Assembly (NCBI GenBank): GCA_963819735.1
Contig: CAWFXC010000005.1
Coordinates: 62,001 to 126,000, forward strand
Direction: 5' to 3'
Length of the DNA: 64,000 bases
DNA from: CAWFXC01 sp963819735
Lineage (GTDB): Bacteria > Actinomycetota > Acidimicrobiia > IMCC26256 > DASPTH01
The translations under genes were made by a program, and so were the position numbers. The notes below the pieces were generated by a model that worked only from the letters and a program-made list of their open reading frames with translations, had not been told where the DNA came from and ran no database searches. Shown piece by piece: positions 42,029 through 50,416 of the stretch; positions within the stretch are counted from its first letter, which is position 1; each line of letters opens with the position of its first letter.

Positions 42029-43747
42029 TCAACGCTCGCGGAGGGTGCCGTCGACGAGCGCGGGGTCGGCGTCGACGGGTTCGAAGGCTTCGAAGTTCTC
42101 CACCGCGCGGAAAGCCGGCTCCGGCGGCGGGGGCTCGGTGCGGGGGATGAGCAGTGAGATGAGCGCGCCGAGCGCGACGACCAACGTGGCGAACACGAGC
42201 GCGAAGCGCGTGCCGCTGGCGACCGCGTTCGCCAGCGCGCCTCGGAGCGTGGCGATGTCGTGCGCGCTGGTGCCGGGCGGAGGCGCGAAGTTGGTGCCGA
42301 GCGCGTGGATGCGCGTGAGCGCGTGGGTGCGGACGTCGGCCGGGAGCGACGCCGCCCTGATCTCCGTGGTCGCGCGCCGGATCGTCTGCGCGGTCAGGAG
42401 GGCGCCGATCACGGCGATGCCGAGCGCGCTCCCCACCTGGCGCGCGGTCGTGTTGGCGCCGCTGACCACGCCCGACTTCACGCGCGGGATGTGTTCGAGC
42501 ACCACGTTGGTGAGCTGCGCGGCGGCGAACCCGATGCCGATGCCGTAGAGCGCGAAGCCGGGGAGCAGTTCGGGGAACGTGAGGGTCGGCGACACGACGA
42601 TCGCGATCAGGAGGATGCCGACGGCCTCCATGACCAAGCCGACGCGCACCACCATTGTGGTACCGATGCGGCGGATCAGCGCGTTGCCGAGCCGGGCACC
42701 CACGATGACGAACAGGCCCGTGGGGAGCAGCCAGAAGCCGTTCTGCTCGGCGGTCAGGTGCTTGCCGTCCTGCAGGAGGTTGGGGAGCACGAACAGCACG
42801 CTGAGCTGGCCCATCGCCAGGACCATGCCGGTGAGCAGACCCCAGCGGAGGCTCTTGATCCGCAGCAGCGAGAACTCGAAGAGGGGACTCCCGCCGCGGC
42901 GTTCCTTGGCCCGCTCGTACAGCACGAACGTGGTGAGGATGGCGGCGGCGACCGCGAACACCACCGGGATCACCGAGATGGGCCACGTGTCGGGCCAGAC
43001 GACGTGGCCGGCGATCTGGAAGTCGGTGCGGGGGACGAGCCAGCCGTAGGTGCCGCCCTCGCTGAGCCCGAACACGAGGAGGAACATGCCGGCGGCGATG
43101 AGGAGCGCGCCGGGCACGTCGATGCCGAGGTTGCGTTCGCCGCGGTGGCTCTTGCGGATGAAGAGCAACGCACCGATGATCGCGATGGGGGCGACCACGA
43201 CGTTGATGCGAAACGCCCAGCGCCACGAGTAGTTGGTGGTGAGGAAACCGCCGACGACCGGCCCGAACGCGGCGCCGGCCCCGGCGGTGGCGCCCCACAT
43301 CGCGAACGCGGTGCCGCGTTCGCGACCCTGGAACGTGCTGGACAGGATCGCGAGCGTCGCCGGCATCATCAGTGATGCCCCGACGCCTTCGATGATCGCC
43401 TCGCCGAGCACGAGCTGCGGCACCGACGTCGACACCGACGCGATGAGCGATCCGGTTCCGAACAGGGCGGCACCGATGATGAAGATGCGCCGGTGCCCGT
43501 ATACGTCGCCGAGGCGCCCGCCGATGATGAGCAGGGTGGCGAAGGTGAGCGCGTATCCGGTGACGACCCATTGCAGGCTCGGCAGCGTGGTGTGGAACTC
43601 GCGCAGGATGGTGGGGATGGCGACGTAGAGCACCGAGTTGTCGAGCACGACGATGAACGCGGCGAGGATCACGATCGCGAGCGTGAACCAACGACGCGGA
43701 TCCGCCGCCGTGTCGGTCTCGGCCGTGGGGGCGCCGAGCATGCTCAT
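42029..43747 (-). CDS. MFS drug transporter, DHA2 (14-TMS) family
   Basis: A protein of 572 aa with about 14 hydrophobic segments. Family motifs are LDNSVLYVAIPTI near 35-47 (motif D1), GRLGDVYGHRRIFIIGAALF near 77-96 (motif A) and the motif C-like GPVVGGFL near 162-169. It should export hydrophobic compounds using the proton gradient. Its ATG overlaps the TGA of the TetR gene (ATGA), a regulator/pump pair. The last 40 residues are a charged cytosolic tail. Confidence 0.9.
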   Translation of the reverse strand: MSMLGAPTAETDTAADPRRWFTLAIVILAAFIVVLDNSVLYVAIPTILREFHTTLPSLQWVVTGYALTFATLLIIGGRLGDVYGHRRIFIIGAALFGTGSLIASVSTSVPQLVLGEAIIEGVGASLMMPATLAILSSTFQGRERGTAFAMWGATAGAGAAFGPVVGGFLTTNYSWRWAFRINVVVAPIAIIGALLFIRKSHRGERNLGIDVPGALLIAAGMFLLVFGLSEGGTYGWLVPRTDFQIAGHVVWPDTWPISVIPVVFAVAAAILTTFVLYERAKERRGGSPLFEFSLLRIKSLRWGLLTGMVLAMGQLSVLFVLPNLLQDGKHLTAEQNGFWLLPTGLFVIVGARLGNALIRRIGTTMVVRVGLVMEAVGILLIAIVVSPTLTFPELLPGFALYGIGIGFAAAQLTNVVLEHIPRVKSGVVSGANTTARQVGSALGIAVIGALLTAQTIRRATTEIRAASLPADVRTHALTRIHALGTNFAPPPGTSAHDIATLRGALANAVASGTRFALVFATLVVALGALISLLIPRTEPPPPEPAFRAVENFEAFEPVDADPALVDGTLRER

Positions 43748-44391
43748 TGCCGGTGCCGCGCCTTCAGCCGGCGCAACTGCGCGAAGTCGAGCGGGCGTCC
43801 CGGGAGCGGCGACGCGACGGTGGGTCGCAATCCGTCGAGGATGATGCGCGCGTAGCGCTCGCGCAGCGTCGGGCCGAGATCACCGGCGATGGCCGCCGCG
43901 TGCGCGACCCCGGAGAAGAGCATCGAGATGTCGGCCGGACCGACGTCGGAGCGGATCGCACCCGCGGTCTGCGCGCGCGCGACCAGCTCGGTGATCGCGC
44001 GGTGGAGTTGGAGCCGGAGCGGCTCGCCGGCGCTCGGGAGACCGACGTCGGTGGCCATCTGCTCGGCGAAGGCCCGGTGCCGGGCCTGGAAGTTCGACAG
44101 TGCGTCGAAGAATTCGTAGAACGCGGCGCCCGCATCGTCACGCGCCAGCGACGCCTCGGCGTCGAGGAGCAGGGACTCGTACATCCCGGTGAGCACCGCC
44201 TCGACCAGAGCCTGCTTGGTGGGGAAGTGGCGGCACACGGTGCCTACGCCCACCCCGGCCCGGCGGGCGACGTCCTCCACCGAGGCCTTGAGACCCGCCT
44301 GGGAGAACAGCTCCTCGGCCGCCTCCAACACCCGCTCCCGGTTCCGCCGGGCGTCGGCGCGTTGGGGTCTGGCAGTAACCGGGATCACCAT
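43744..44391 (-). CDS. TetR-family transcriptional regulator
   Basis: A protein of 215 aa from ATG 44391; the frame is open further upstream without family-like sequence. The N-terminal helix-turn-helix is ERVLEAAEELFSQAGLKAS followed by VEDVARRAGVGVGTVCRHF (38-56). The C-terminal ligand domain shows the SBI/TetR-like AFAEQMATDV and ISMLFSGVAHAAAIAGDLG. It should repress its own operon with the MFS pump until a ligand binds. The 124-base divergent gap to the nitroreductase gene has no clear palindrome. Confidence 0.88.
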   Translation of the reverse strand: MVIPVTARPQRADARRNRERVLEAAEELFSQAGLKASVEDVARRAGVGVGTVCRHFPTKQALVEAVLTGMYESLLLDAEASLARDDAGAAFYEFFDALSNFQARHRAFAEQMATDVGLPSAGEPLRLQLHRAITELVARAQTAGAIRSDVGPADISMLFSGVAHAAAIAGDLGPTLRERYARIILDGLRPTVASPLPGRPLDFAQLRRLKARHRQ

Positions 44392-44515
44392 TCCGATTGT
44401 AGGCCGCCCGGGGCGGAGAGGCCCCAAAGGGTGTTCGCGCCGTGATCGGCTTCTTGCCGGGCGTCGCCGACCCCTGCGACGATGGCTCGCCATCCACCGC
44501 GCGAGAGGAGCGGGC

Positions 44516-45199
44516 GTGGCCGACGACATCACCGTGCGCGATCGCGAGGGCGCGCCGGCAACGCTCGACCTGAGCATCGACGAGTTGCTCACCACGACCC
44601 GGGCGGTGCGCCGCCGCCTCGACCTCGAGCGGCCGGTGTCGCGCGATGTCGTCGAGGAGTGTCTGCGCCTCGCCTGGCAGGCACCCAACGGCGGGAACGG
44701 GCAGGACTGGGGATGGGTCCTGGTCGACGACCCGGCGGTGAAGGCTCGTCTCGCCGCGCTCTACCGCCAGGGAATGGAAGATCACATCGCGCGGGACCAC
44801 ACCGACGAGCCGCCCGACACCGCGCCGCCCGACGAGAAGATGGGCGCGTCGGTCCGGTACCTCGCCGAGCACTTCGCGGAGGTGCCGGTGCTCGTGGTGC
44901 CGACGGTGGCGCGCCGCTACGGCGGGGTCAGCACGTTCCAACAGGCGAGCCGGTGGGGTTCGATCCTGCCCGCGGTGTGGAGCCTTCATCTCGCGCTGCG
45001 CAGCCGTGGCCTCGGGAGTGCGTGGACCACGTTGCACCTCTACCGTGAACGGGAGGCGGCCGAGTTGCTCGGCATCCCGTACGGCGACCACACGCAGGCG
45101 GGGTTGTTCCCGGTCGCGTACACGCGCGGTACCGACTTCCGTGCCGCCGATCGGAGCCGCTCCGAAGCGCGGATCGGCTGGAACGCCTGGCCGGGCTGA
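44516..45199 (+). CDS. Nitroreductase-family flavoprotein
   Basis: A protein of 227 aa from GTG 44516 with GAGAGGAG upstream. The FMN-binding TTTRAVRRRLDLERPV near 23-38, LAWQAPNGGNGQDWGWVLV near 49-67, QQASRWGSILPAVWSLHLAL near 141-160 and LLGIPYGDHTQAGLFPVAYT near 183-202 match the family. It should reduce nitro, quinone or enone groups with NAD(P)H and FMN. It is divergent from the TetR/MFS pair, so it may be under the same regulator. Confidence 0.86.
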   Translation: MADDITVRDREGAPATLDLSIDELLTTTRAVRRRLDLERPVSRDVVEECLRLAWQAPNGGNGQDWGWVLVDDPAVKARLAALYRQGMEDHIARDHTDEPPDTAPPDEKMGASVRYLAEHFAEVPVLVVPTVARRYGGVSTFQQASRWGSILPAVWSLHLALRSRGLGSAWTTLHLYREREAAELLGIPYGDHTQAGLFPVAYTRGTDFRAADRSRSEARIGWNAWPG

Positions 45200-45265
45200 T
45201 CCGCTCTCCCCCGAAATGCGGTGACGAGCCGCGCTTCGGCCGGTCGGAGCGACGACAATCGCCGA

Positions 45266-46276
45266 GTGGAGGTCGCGCTGGTCGTCGCAATCGGGATGGC
45301 GTTGGCCTTCGCGTTCACCAACGGTTTGCACGACGCGGCGAACGCGATCGCAACCCTGGTCGCGACGCGGGCGGCGCGACCGCTTCCCGCAGTGGTGCTG
45401 GCGGCGTCGGGCAATGTGATCGGCCCGCTCGTCCTCGGCAAGGCGGTCGCCGACACCATTGCCGGAATCGTCACCGTGCCCAACGACCAGGTGGTCTTCG
45501 TGATGGGCGCGGCCCTCACCGGTGCGGTGGCGTGGAACGGGCTCACCTGGTGGCGCGCACTTCCGTCGAGCTCAGGTCATGCGCTCCTCGGTGGTCTGGT
45601 CGGCGCGGCCCTCGCCGAGGGCGGCACCGGCGCGGTGAACTGGGGCGGGTTCGACGGAGTGAAGCCGGTGGGTGTGCTGGGCGTGCTCGGAGTGCTGGCG
45701 TTGGCGCCGGTCTTCGGTCTGCTGGCGGGAGCAATCGTGAACCGGTCCGCCCGTCGCGTCGCTCGGCGGGCCACCGATCGCGTCCGCGGCCCCGTGCGCG
45801 CCGGACAGTGGACGATGTCGGGCGGTCTGGCACTGACCCACGGCGCGAACGACGCGCAGAAGTCGATCGGTATCGTCGCGGTATTGCTGGTCGCGGGAGG
45901 TGAGATCTCGCACCTCTCGTCGCCGATCTGGGCCGAGCTCGCGTGCGGCCTCGCGCTCACCGCCGGCACCACCCTCGGCGGCTGGCCGATCGTCCGCACG
46001 ATCGGCCGCCGCATCGTTCGGCTCCGCCCGATCGATTCGTTGTCGAGCCAGACGGGTTCGACCGCGGTGCTCCTGGGCGCGTCCCTGATCGGTGCGCCCG
46101 TGAGCACGACCCAGGTGGTGGCCTCGTCGGTGGTCGGTGTCGCGGGCGGCCGACGACGCTGGCGTCACGTGCACTGGCCGCTGGTGCGCACGATGGCGCT
46201 GGCGTGGCTGGTGACGATCCCCGTGTCGGCCGCGTTCGCAGCGGTTGCTCTTCTGCCCTGGAGGTGGCTCTCGTGA
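45266..46276 (+). CDS. PiT-family inorganic phosphate permease
   Basis: A protein of 336 aa from GTG 45266 (GTG 45221 would add 15 polar residues before the first membrane segment). The two inverted family motifs are present: FTNGLHDAANAIATLVATRA near 15-34 and LTHGANDAQKSIGIVAVLLV near 190-209, both GxNDxxx-like phosphate-binding loops. About 10 membrane segments are visible. It should import phosphate, often as a metal-phosphate complex, with H+ or Na+. It is followed directly (GTGA overlap) by its DUF47 partner gene. Confidence 0.9.
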   Translation: MEVALVVAIGMALAFAFTNGLHDAANAIATLVATRAARPLPAVVLAASGNVIGPLVLGKAVADTIAGIVTVPNDQVVFVMGAALTGAVAWNGLTWWRALPSSSGHALLGGLVGAALAEGGTGAVNWGGFDGVKPVGVLGVLGVLALAPVFGLLAGAIVNRSARRVARRATDRVRGPVRAGQWTMSGGLALTHGANDAQKSIGIVAVLLVAGGEISHLSSPIWAELACGLALTAGTTLGGWPIVRTIGRRIVRLRPIDSLSSQTGSTAVLLGASLIGAPVSTTQVVASSVVGVAGGRRRWRHVHWPLVRTMALAWLVTIPVSAAFAAVALLPWRWLS

Positions 46277-46881
46277 GTCAGCGATGGTTCCTGCCCAAGA
46301 ATCCCGATCTGCTCGGGCTGCTCCGCGAGCAAGCTGGCATCACCCTCGAGGGGATGAAGGCGCTCGCGGTGTGGGCCGGCGGCGACGTCGCGGCCGGCGA
46401 CCGAGTGCGCGAGTGCGAGCACCGGGCGGACGACAAGAAGCGTGAACTGTGGCGCGAGCTGCGCGAGGCGTTCTCACCGCCGATCGACGCCGAGGATCTC
46501 TATTCACTCTCCTCCGATCTCGATGAAGTACTCAATGCCGCGAAGAACCTCGTCCGGGAGTTCGAGGTGATGGGACTCGTGCCCGACGCACCCACGCACG
46601 ACATGGCTGCCCTGCTGGCCGAGGCCACGCAGCACCTGGCCGACGCCTTCGCGCGGTTGGGAGACAAGGCGGGTGATGCGACCGAGTGCGCCGACGCCGC
46701 GGTCAAGAGCGGTCGACGGGTGGAACACGTGTACCGGTCGGCGATGTCGGCGCTGCTCGAGGTCGATGACCTCCGGGAGGTCATGGGCCGGCGCGAGGTG
46801 TACCGGCGACTCTCCCGCATCAGTGACCATGTACACACGGTGGCCGAGCGCGTCTGGTACGCGGTGATGAAGGAGGCGTGA
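46273..46881 (+). CDS. DUF47/PhoU-like Pit accessory protein
   Basis: A protein of 202 aa from GTG 46273, overlapping the permease stop, with GGAGG upstream. It is all-helical and PhoU-like: LLREQAGITLEGMKALAVWA, then VRECEHRADDKKRELWRELR near 47-66 (the E/D-rich metal-binding helix), AFSPPIDAEDLYSLSSDLDE near 68-87, and RRLSRISDHVHTVAERVWYA near 179-198. Such proteins bind the inner face of PiT permeases and modulate phosphate uptake. A 265-base gap without a supported gene follows. Confidence 0.88.
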   Translation: MSQRWFLPKNPDLLGLLREQAGITLEGMKALAVWAGGDVAAGDRVRECEHRADDKKRELWRELREAFSPPIDAEDLYSLSSDLDEVLNAAKNLVREFEVMGLVPDAPTHDMAALLAEATQHLADAFARLGDKAGDATECADAAVKSGRRVEHVYRSAMSALLEVDDLREVMGRREVYRRLSRISDHVHTVAERVWYAVMKEA

Positions 46882-47146
46882 GCTCGATCGCGAGTGCCGG
46901 ACCGAAATGATCGGAGGGCTGGGAACCCAAAATCGATCTCGGCCCGGCGCTCGCCCACCACGTGAGCACATCGAAGACTCCGGCTGTGCCCACGCCGGAT
47001 GCGGATGACATGAACGGGATCCGGCTGTCACTGCTCAACCGCGTTCCTCGAGTCTCCCCGCGCGCCCGCCGCCGCACCCAGGGTCGAACGGCCCTTTCCG
47101 TCGGCGTGGCCCGCGTCCGGCGCAGGTGCTCCCGAACCTCCCCCGG

Positions 47147-47410
47147 CTAGAAGCGTTCGATGAAGATGCATGCTCCCGGGCAGTATTCCGCCGCTTCGAC
47201 GACCGCACCCTCGAGCGACGGGGGCACCTCGGCCACGCCGGTGCACGTCTGCAGCGTGGGCTCGCCGTCGGGTCCCAATCCGGGCTGGTCCACTGCCTTG
47301 ACGTAGCACCGGCAACCCGCGTCGTCGTCGTGCAGGAAGAAGACCTCGGGACAGATCTCGGCGCACTGCGCATCGCCGGTGCAGAGATCCTGGTCGATCC
47401 AAACTCTCAT
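47147..47410 (-). CDS. Ferredoxin, [3Fe-4S]/[4Fe-4S] single-cluster type, cysteine-rich
   Basis: A protein of 87 aa from ATG 47410. Cluster ligands are visible as C10, C16 and C20 (DLCTGDAQCAEICPE), with the last ligand in the C-terminal EYCPGACIF. The CxxxxxC spacing is that of actinobacterial P450-type ferredoxins. There are extra cysteines in GCRCYVKA and LQTCTGV that are not standard ligands. It should carry single electrons to an oxygenase. No P450 is near, but a flavin monooxygenase lies 400 bases away on the same strand. Confidence 0.82.
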   Translation of the reverse strand: MRVWIDQDLCTGDAQCAEICPEVFFLHDDDAGCRCYVKAVDQPGLGPDGEPTLQTCTGVAEVPPSLEGAVVEAAEYCPGACIFIERF

Positions 47411-47543
47411 TGATGCCCGTTGTAGCGGGCGAGCGTCGGATCGGGGAGGGCCGAAAGTCCTCGGTGCACGTCGCGACCGATTCGGGTCTTTCGGTTCTAG
47501 CCGGTTCGGAGCCGGTGATGACACATGGAGCGCAACGCCGAGT

Positions 47544-47798
47544 GTGGAGCGATCCGTGTGGACTCCGGCAGAACGTCAGGCGATCAGGGATGCGCTCGAC
47601 TTCATCGCGACGCGCGGCCGCGTGGATCGGGCCCGCCTCGTGACCGATGGAGTCGATCCGCAATCGGTCGTCCTCGGGTTGATCCTCGTGGCCGACTACG
47701 CGGTCGACATCGCGGCCACGGCGACGTCACGCGTGCGGGCGGAGATCATTTGCGCACTCGAAGCGGATGCGGTGGAGTGCCACGCGGAGTCACCCTGA
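47544..47798 (+). CDS. Small hypothetical protein
   Basis: A protein of 84 aa from GTG 47544; GTG 47556 is possible. It begins ERSVWTPAERQAIRDALDFI and has two amphipathic helices and a more hydrophobic stretch VVLGLILVADYAVDIAATAT. I do not recognise a family. Codon use is like that of its neighbours. It is divergent from the ferredoxin gene and converges on the flavin monooxygenase gene. Confidence 0.45.
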   Translation: MERSVWTPAERQAIRDALDFIATRGRVDRARLVTDGVDPQSVVLGLILVADYAVDIAATATSRVRAEIICALEADAVECHAESP

Positions 47799-47826
47799 GG
47801 CCGTGGATCGTCGCGACCGCCCGGCG

Positions 47827-48960
47827 TCAGCGGGCGCGGCCCGCGATGTCGGATGCGATCGCGGTGGCTTCGCGCCCGATCTCGCGGAGCATGCCCGCCG
47901 GCGACACGAACATCCCGCAGAAGTACAGGCCGTTCGTACCCGGGGCGCCCGAGCGGCGCGGCGTTCCGGACACGTCGCAGACGGCTTCCCAGCCCACGAG
48001 GAAGTCGTCGACGCCCGCCCGGTAGCCGGTGGCGAGCACGACCGCATCAACGGCGAGGGACGAACCATCGGCGAAGACGACGCCGTCCTCGGTGAAGTGG
48101 TCGACGCCGCCGTGCACGGCGATGCGACCCGCTCGCATCTCCTCCATCGTGCCGATGTCGAGCAGCGGAATCTGACGGTGGCGGGCGATCTGGGTGTTCG
48201 GTCCGTACGGGAGCTTGCGCAGGCCGACCCGGCGCACGTCGCCGACGGCCAGCCGGAGCAGGGGCTGGGCGAAGGCATCGGCCACGCGTGGCGGGAGCGG
48301 GCGCATGAGGATGCCGAGTTGCACGATGGGCACGACGCCGAACAGGTCGCGGGGGATCACGTTGACCGGCGACCGCACCGACAGGTGCGCCTGCGCGCCG
48401 TGCTCCACGAGGTCGAGGGCCTCTTCGCACGCCGAGTTGCCGAAGCCGATGACCAACACCGGCCGCCCGCGCCACGGTTCGCCGTTGCGGTACTCGCTCG
48501 AGTGGAGGATCGTGCCCCGGAATTGATCCATGCCCGGCCAGGTCGGCCGCACCGGGACCCGCGCCCGACCGGTGGCGATCACGACGTTGCGCGATCGCCA
48601 CGATCGATCCGCGGTGGCGATCGTCCACGCGTCGTCGAGCCGTTCGATGCGCTGCACTCGTTGGCCGAAGTGCGGCCGCAATCCGAACTGCTGTCGGTAG
48701 CGCTCGAGGTATTCGACGACCTGATCGCGCGACGGGTACCGCCCCCAATCCTTCGGCATGGCCAGACCGGGCAGGGCCGAGATGGATCGCGTCGTGTGCA
48801 GGTGCAGCCGGTCGTAGTGACGCGGCCAGGCGCCGGTGACGTCGTCGCCCGCCTCGACGATCTCGTACCGCTGGCCGAGCCGTTGGAGTTCGGCGGCGGT
48901 GGCGAGACCAGCAGCCGACGCTCCGACGATGACGGTGGGAGTGAGGGGGTCGCGGGTCAT
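47827..48960 (-). CDS. Flavin-containing monooxygenase-like NAD(P)-binding protein
   Basis: A protein of 377 aa. The FAD motif VIVGASAAGLATAAEL is at 10-25 and TGAWPRHYDRLHLHT follows near 42-56. The FMO-like segment is FRGTILHSSEYRNGEPWRGR near 148-167. The second Rossmann motif VLVIGFGNSACE is near 169-180, and VVLATGYRAGVDDFL near 312-326. The F-x-G-x-x-x-H-S pattern fits CzcO/YUCCA-like monooxygenases rather than the BVMO at 10970-12475. It should oxygenate a soft nucleophile or a carbonyl with NADPH. The amidase gene ends 27 bases upstream of it. Confidence 0.84.
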   Translation of the reverse strand: MTRDPLTPTVIVGASAAGLATAAELQRLGQRYEIVEAGDDVTGAWPRHYDRLHLHTTRSISALPGLAMPKDWGRYPSRDQVVEYLERYRQQFGLRPHFGQRVQRIERLDDAWTIATADRSWRSRNVVIATGRARVPVRPTWPGMDQFRGTILHSSEYRNGEPWRGRPVLVIGFGNSACEEALDLVEHGAQAHLSVRSPVNVIPRDLFGVVPIVQLGILMRPLPPRVADAFAQPLLRLAVGDVRRVGLRKLPYGPNTQIARHRQIPLLDIGTMEEMRAGRIAVHGGVDHFTEDGVVFADGSSLAVDAVVLATGYRAGVDDFLVGWEAVCDVSGTPRRSGAPGTNGLYFCGMFVSPAGMLREIGREATAIASDIAGRAR

Positions 48961-48987
48961 CGTCGATGCGTCAGCTGCGCCGGCGTT

Positions 48988-50409
48988 TCATGCCGGGGGC
49001 CCGACGGGTCGGGTCGGCCAGGGCGCGGCGGCTTCGAGGCTGCCGGCCAGTTGGAAGAGCAACGACTCACAGCCGTAGCGGGTGGCGAACTGGACGCCGA
49101 CGGGCAGCCCGTGGCGGTCGAGGCCGCCCGGCACCGACATCGCCGGTTGCCCGGTGGCGTTGAAGATGCCGGTGAACGCGCTCAGCGCGGCGGCGCGCGC
49201 CATCGTCTCCGGCTTCGTGGTGTCGGCCCAGCCGAGCTCCGGCACCATGACCTGCATCGTCGGCGTCACGAGCACGTCGTGCTGGGCGAAGAACGGGGCG
49301 ACACTCCGACCGGTCGCCTCGACTTCACGCATCGCCGTGATCAGCTCCGATGCCGGCGTGGCCCGCGCGCGGTCGTACATGATCCGCGTGAACGGTTCGA
49401 GATCGTCGTCGGCGAGGGATCGGTCGAGCTCGGCGAGGCGGCCGTCGACCGCGGTGGCGACGTTGGTGGCCATCACCACCGACAACGCGTGGGTGAACGC
49501 GTCGACGTCGTACGCGAACCTCGCCTCGGTGACTTCGTGTCCGAGGTCGGCGCACAATGCCGCGGCGCGTTCGACCGCGGCGACGCAGTCGGCATCGGCG
49601 TCGACACCGCGTGCGGTGGTGGTGGTCCACCCGATGCGGAGCGGTCCGGGCGCGATGCTCACGTCGTCGAGATACGGATGGGTCGATGCCGGGGCGGCGT
49701 ACGGGTCGCCGGGTACCGGGCCCGCCATCGCGTCGAGCAGCGCCGCGCTGTCGCGTACGGTGCGCGTCAACGCGTGGTTGCATGCGAACGGGTAGGAGAA
49801 CGCGTCGAGCGCGGGAAGGTTCGGCACGCGGCCGCGCGACGGCTTGAGCCCGAAGAGTCCGCACGCCGCCGCGGGGATGCGGATCGAACCGCCGCCGTCG
49901 TTGCCGTGCGCGATCGGCACCATGCCCGATGCGACCGCGGCCGCCGACCCGCCGCTCGAACCGCCGGCCGAGTGCGTGGCGCGATACGGGTTGCGCGTGG
50001 GTCCGTGCAGCACGGGCTCGGTGCTCCCGTTCTTGCCCAGCTCCGGCGTGTTGGTCATCCCCACGACGATCACGCCCGCGCCGCGGGCGCGGGCCATCGC
50101 GACGCTGTCGGCGCGCGCGACGTGCTCGGCGAAGAGTCGTGAACCGCGTGACGTCGGCATGCCCTCGACCTCGGCGCCGAGGCTCTTCACGACGAAGGGG
50201 ACACCCGCGAACGGTCCGTCGGGGACGCCGGTCGCCGCTTCGGCCCGAGCCGCGTCGAAGCGGGTGGCGACCACCGCGTTGAGCGTCGGGTTGCGCTCCT
50301 CGATGCGGCGGATCGCCACCTCGACGGCGTCGGCCGCGGTGACCTCACCGGAACGGATCGCCGTCGCCAGCCCGATGCCGTCGAAGTCGTCGAACCAGGA
50401 ATCGTTCAT
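48988..50409 (-). CDS. Amidase signature family protein
   Basis: A protein of 473 aa from ATG 50409. The Ser-cisSer-Lys triad is visible: K75 in PFVVKSLGAE, cis-Ser near 151 in HSAGGSSGGSAAAVASG, and nucleophile S175 in NDGGGSIRIPAAACGLFG. The usual start of the signature (TNTPELGKNGSTEP) precedes it. It should hydrolyse an amide to acid and ammonia. It lies eight bases after the stop of the thioredoxin-like gene, in the same orientation, so the two share a transcript. Confidence 0.9.
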   Translation of the reverse strand: MNDSWFDDFDGIGLATAIRSGEVTAADAVEVAIRRIEERNPTLNAVVATRFDAARAEAATGVPDGPFAGVPFVVKSLGAEVEGMPTSRGSRLFAEHVARADSVAMARARGAGVIVVGMTNTPELGKNGSTEPVLHGPTRNPYRATHSAGGSSGGSAAAVASGMVPIAHGNDGGGSIRIPAAACGLFGLKPSRGRVPNLPALDAFSYPFACNHALTRTVRDSAALLDAMAGPVPGDPYAAPASTHPYLDDVSIAPGPLRIGWTTTTARGVDADADCVAAVERAAALCADLGHEVTEARFAYDVDAFTHALSVVMATNVATAVDGRLAELDRSLADDDLEPFTRIMYDRARATPASELITAMREVEATGRSVAPFFAQHDVLVTPTMQVMVPELGWADTTKPETMARAAALSAFTGIFNATGQPAMSVPGGLDRHGLPVGVQFATRYGCESLLFQLAGSLEAAAPWPTRPVGPPA

Positions 50410-50416
50410 CGGCGCG

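Noticed and set aside
41628..43691. A 687-codon minus-strand frame across the MFS transporter
   Set aside because: Its last 120 codons are the VOC protein (41628-41990). The upstream part is an Arg/His-rich out-of-frame shadow of the transporter gene.
46962..47150. A 62-codon GTG frame in the 265-base gap after the DUF47 gene
   Set aside because: The sequence is basic and low-complexity, without a family match or good ribosome-binding site, and its end overlaps the ferredoxin stop. The rest of the gap shows no gene.
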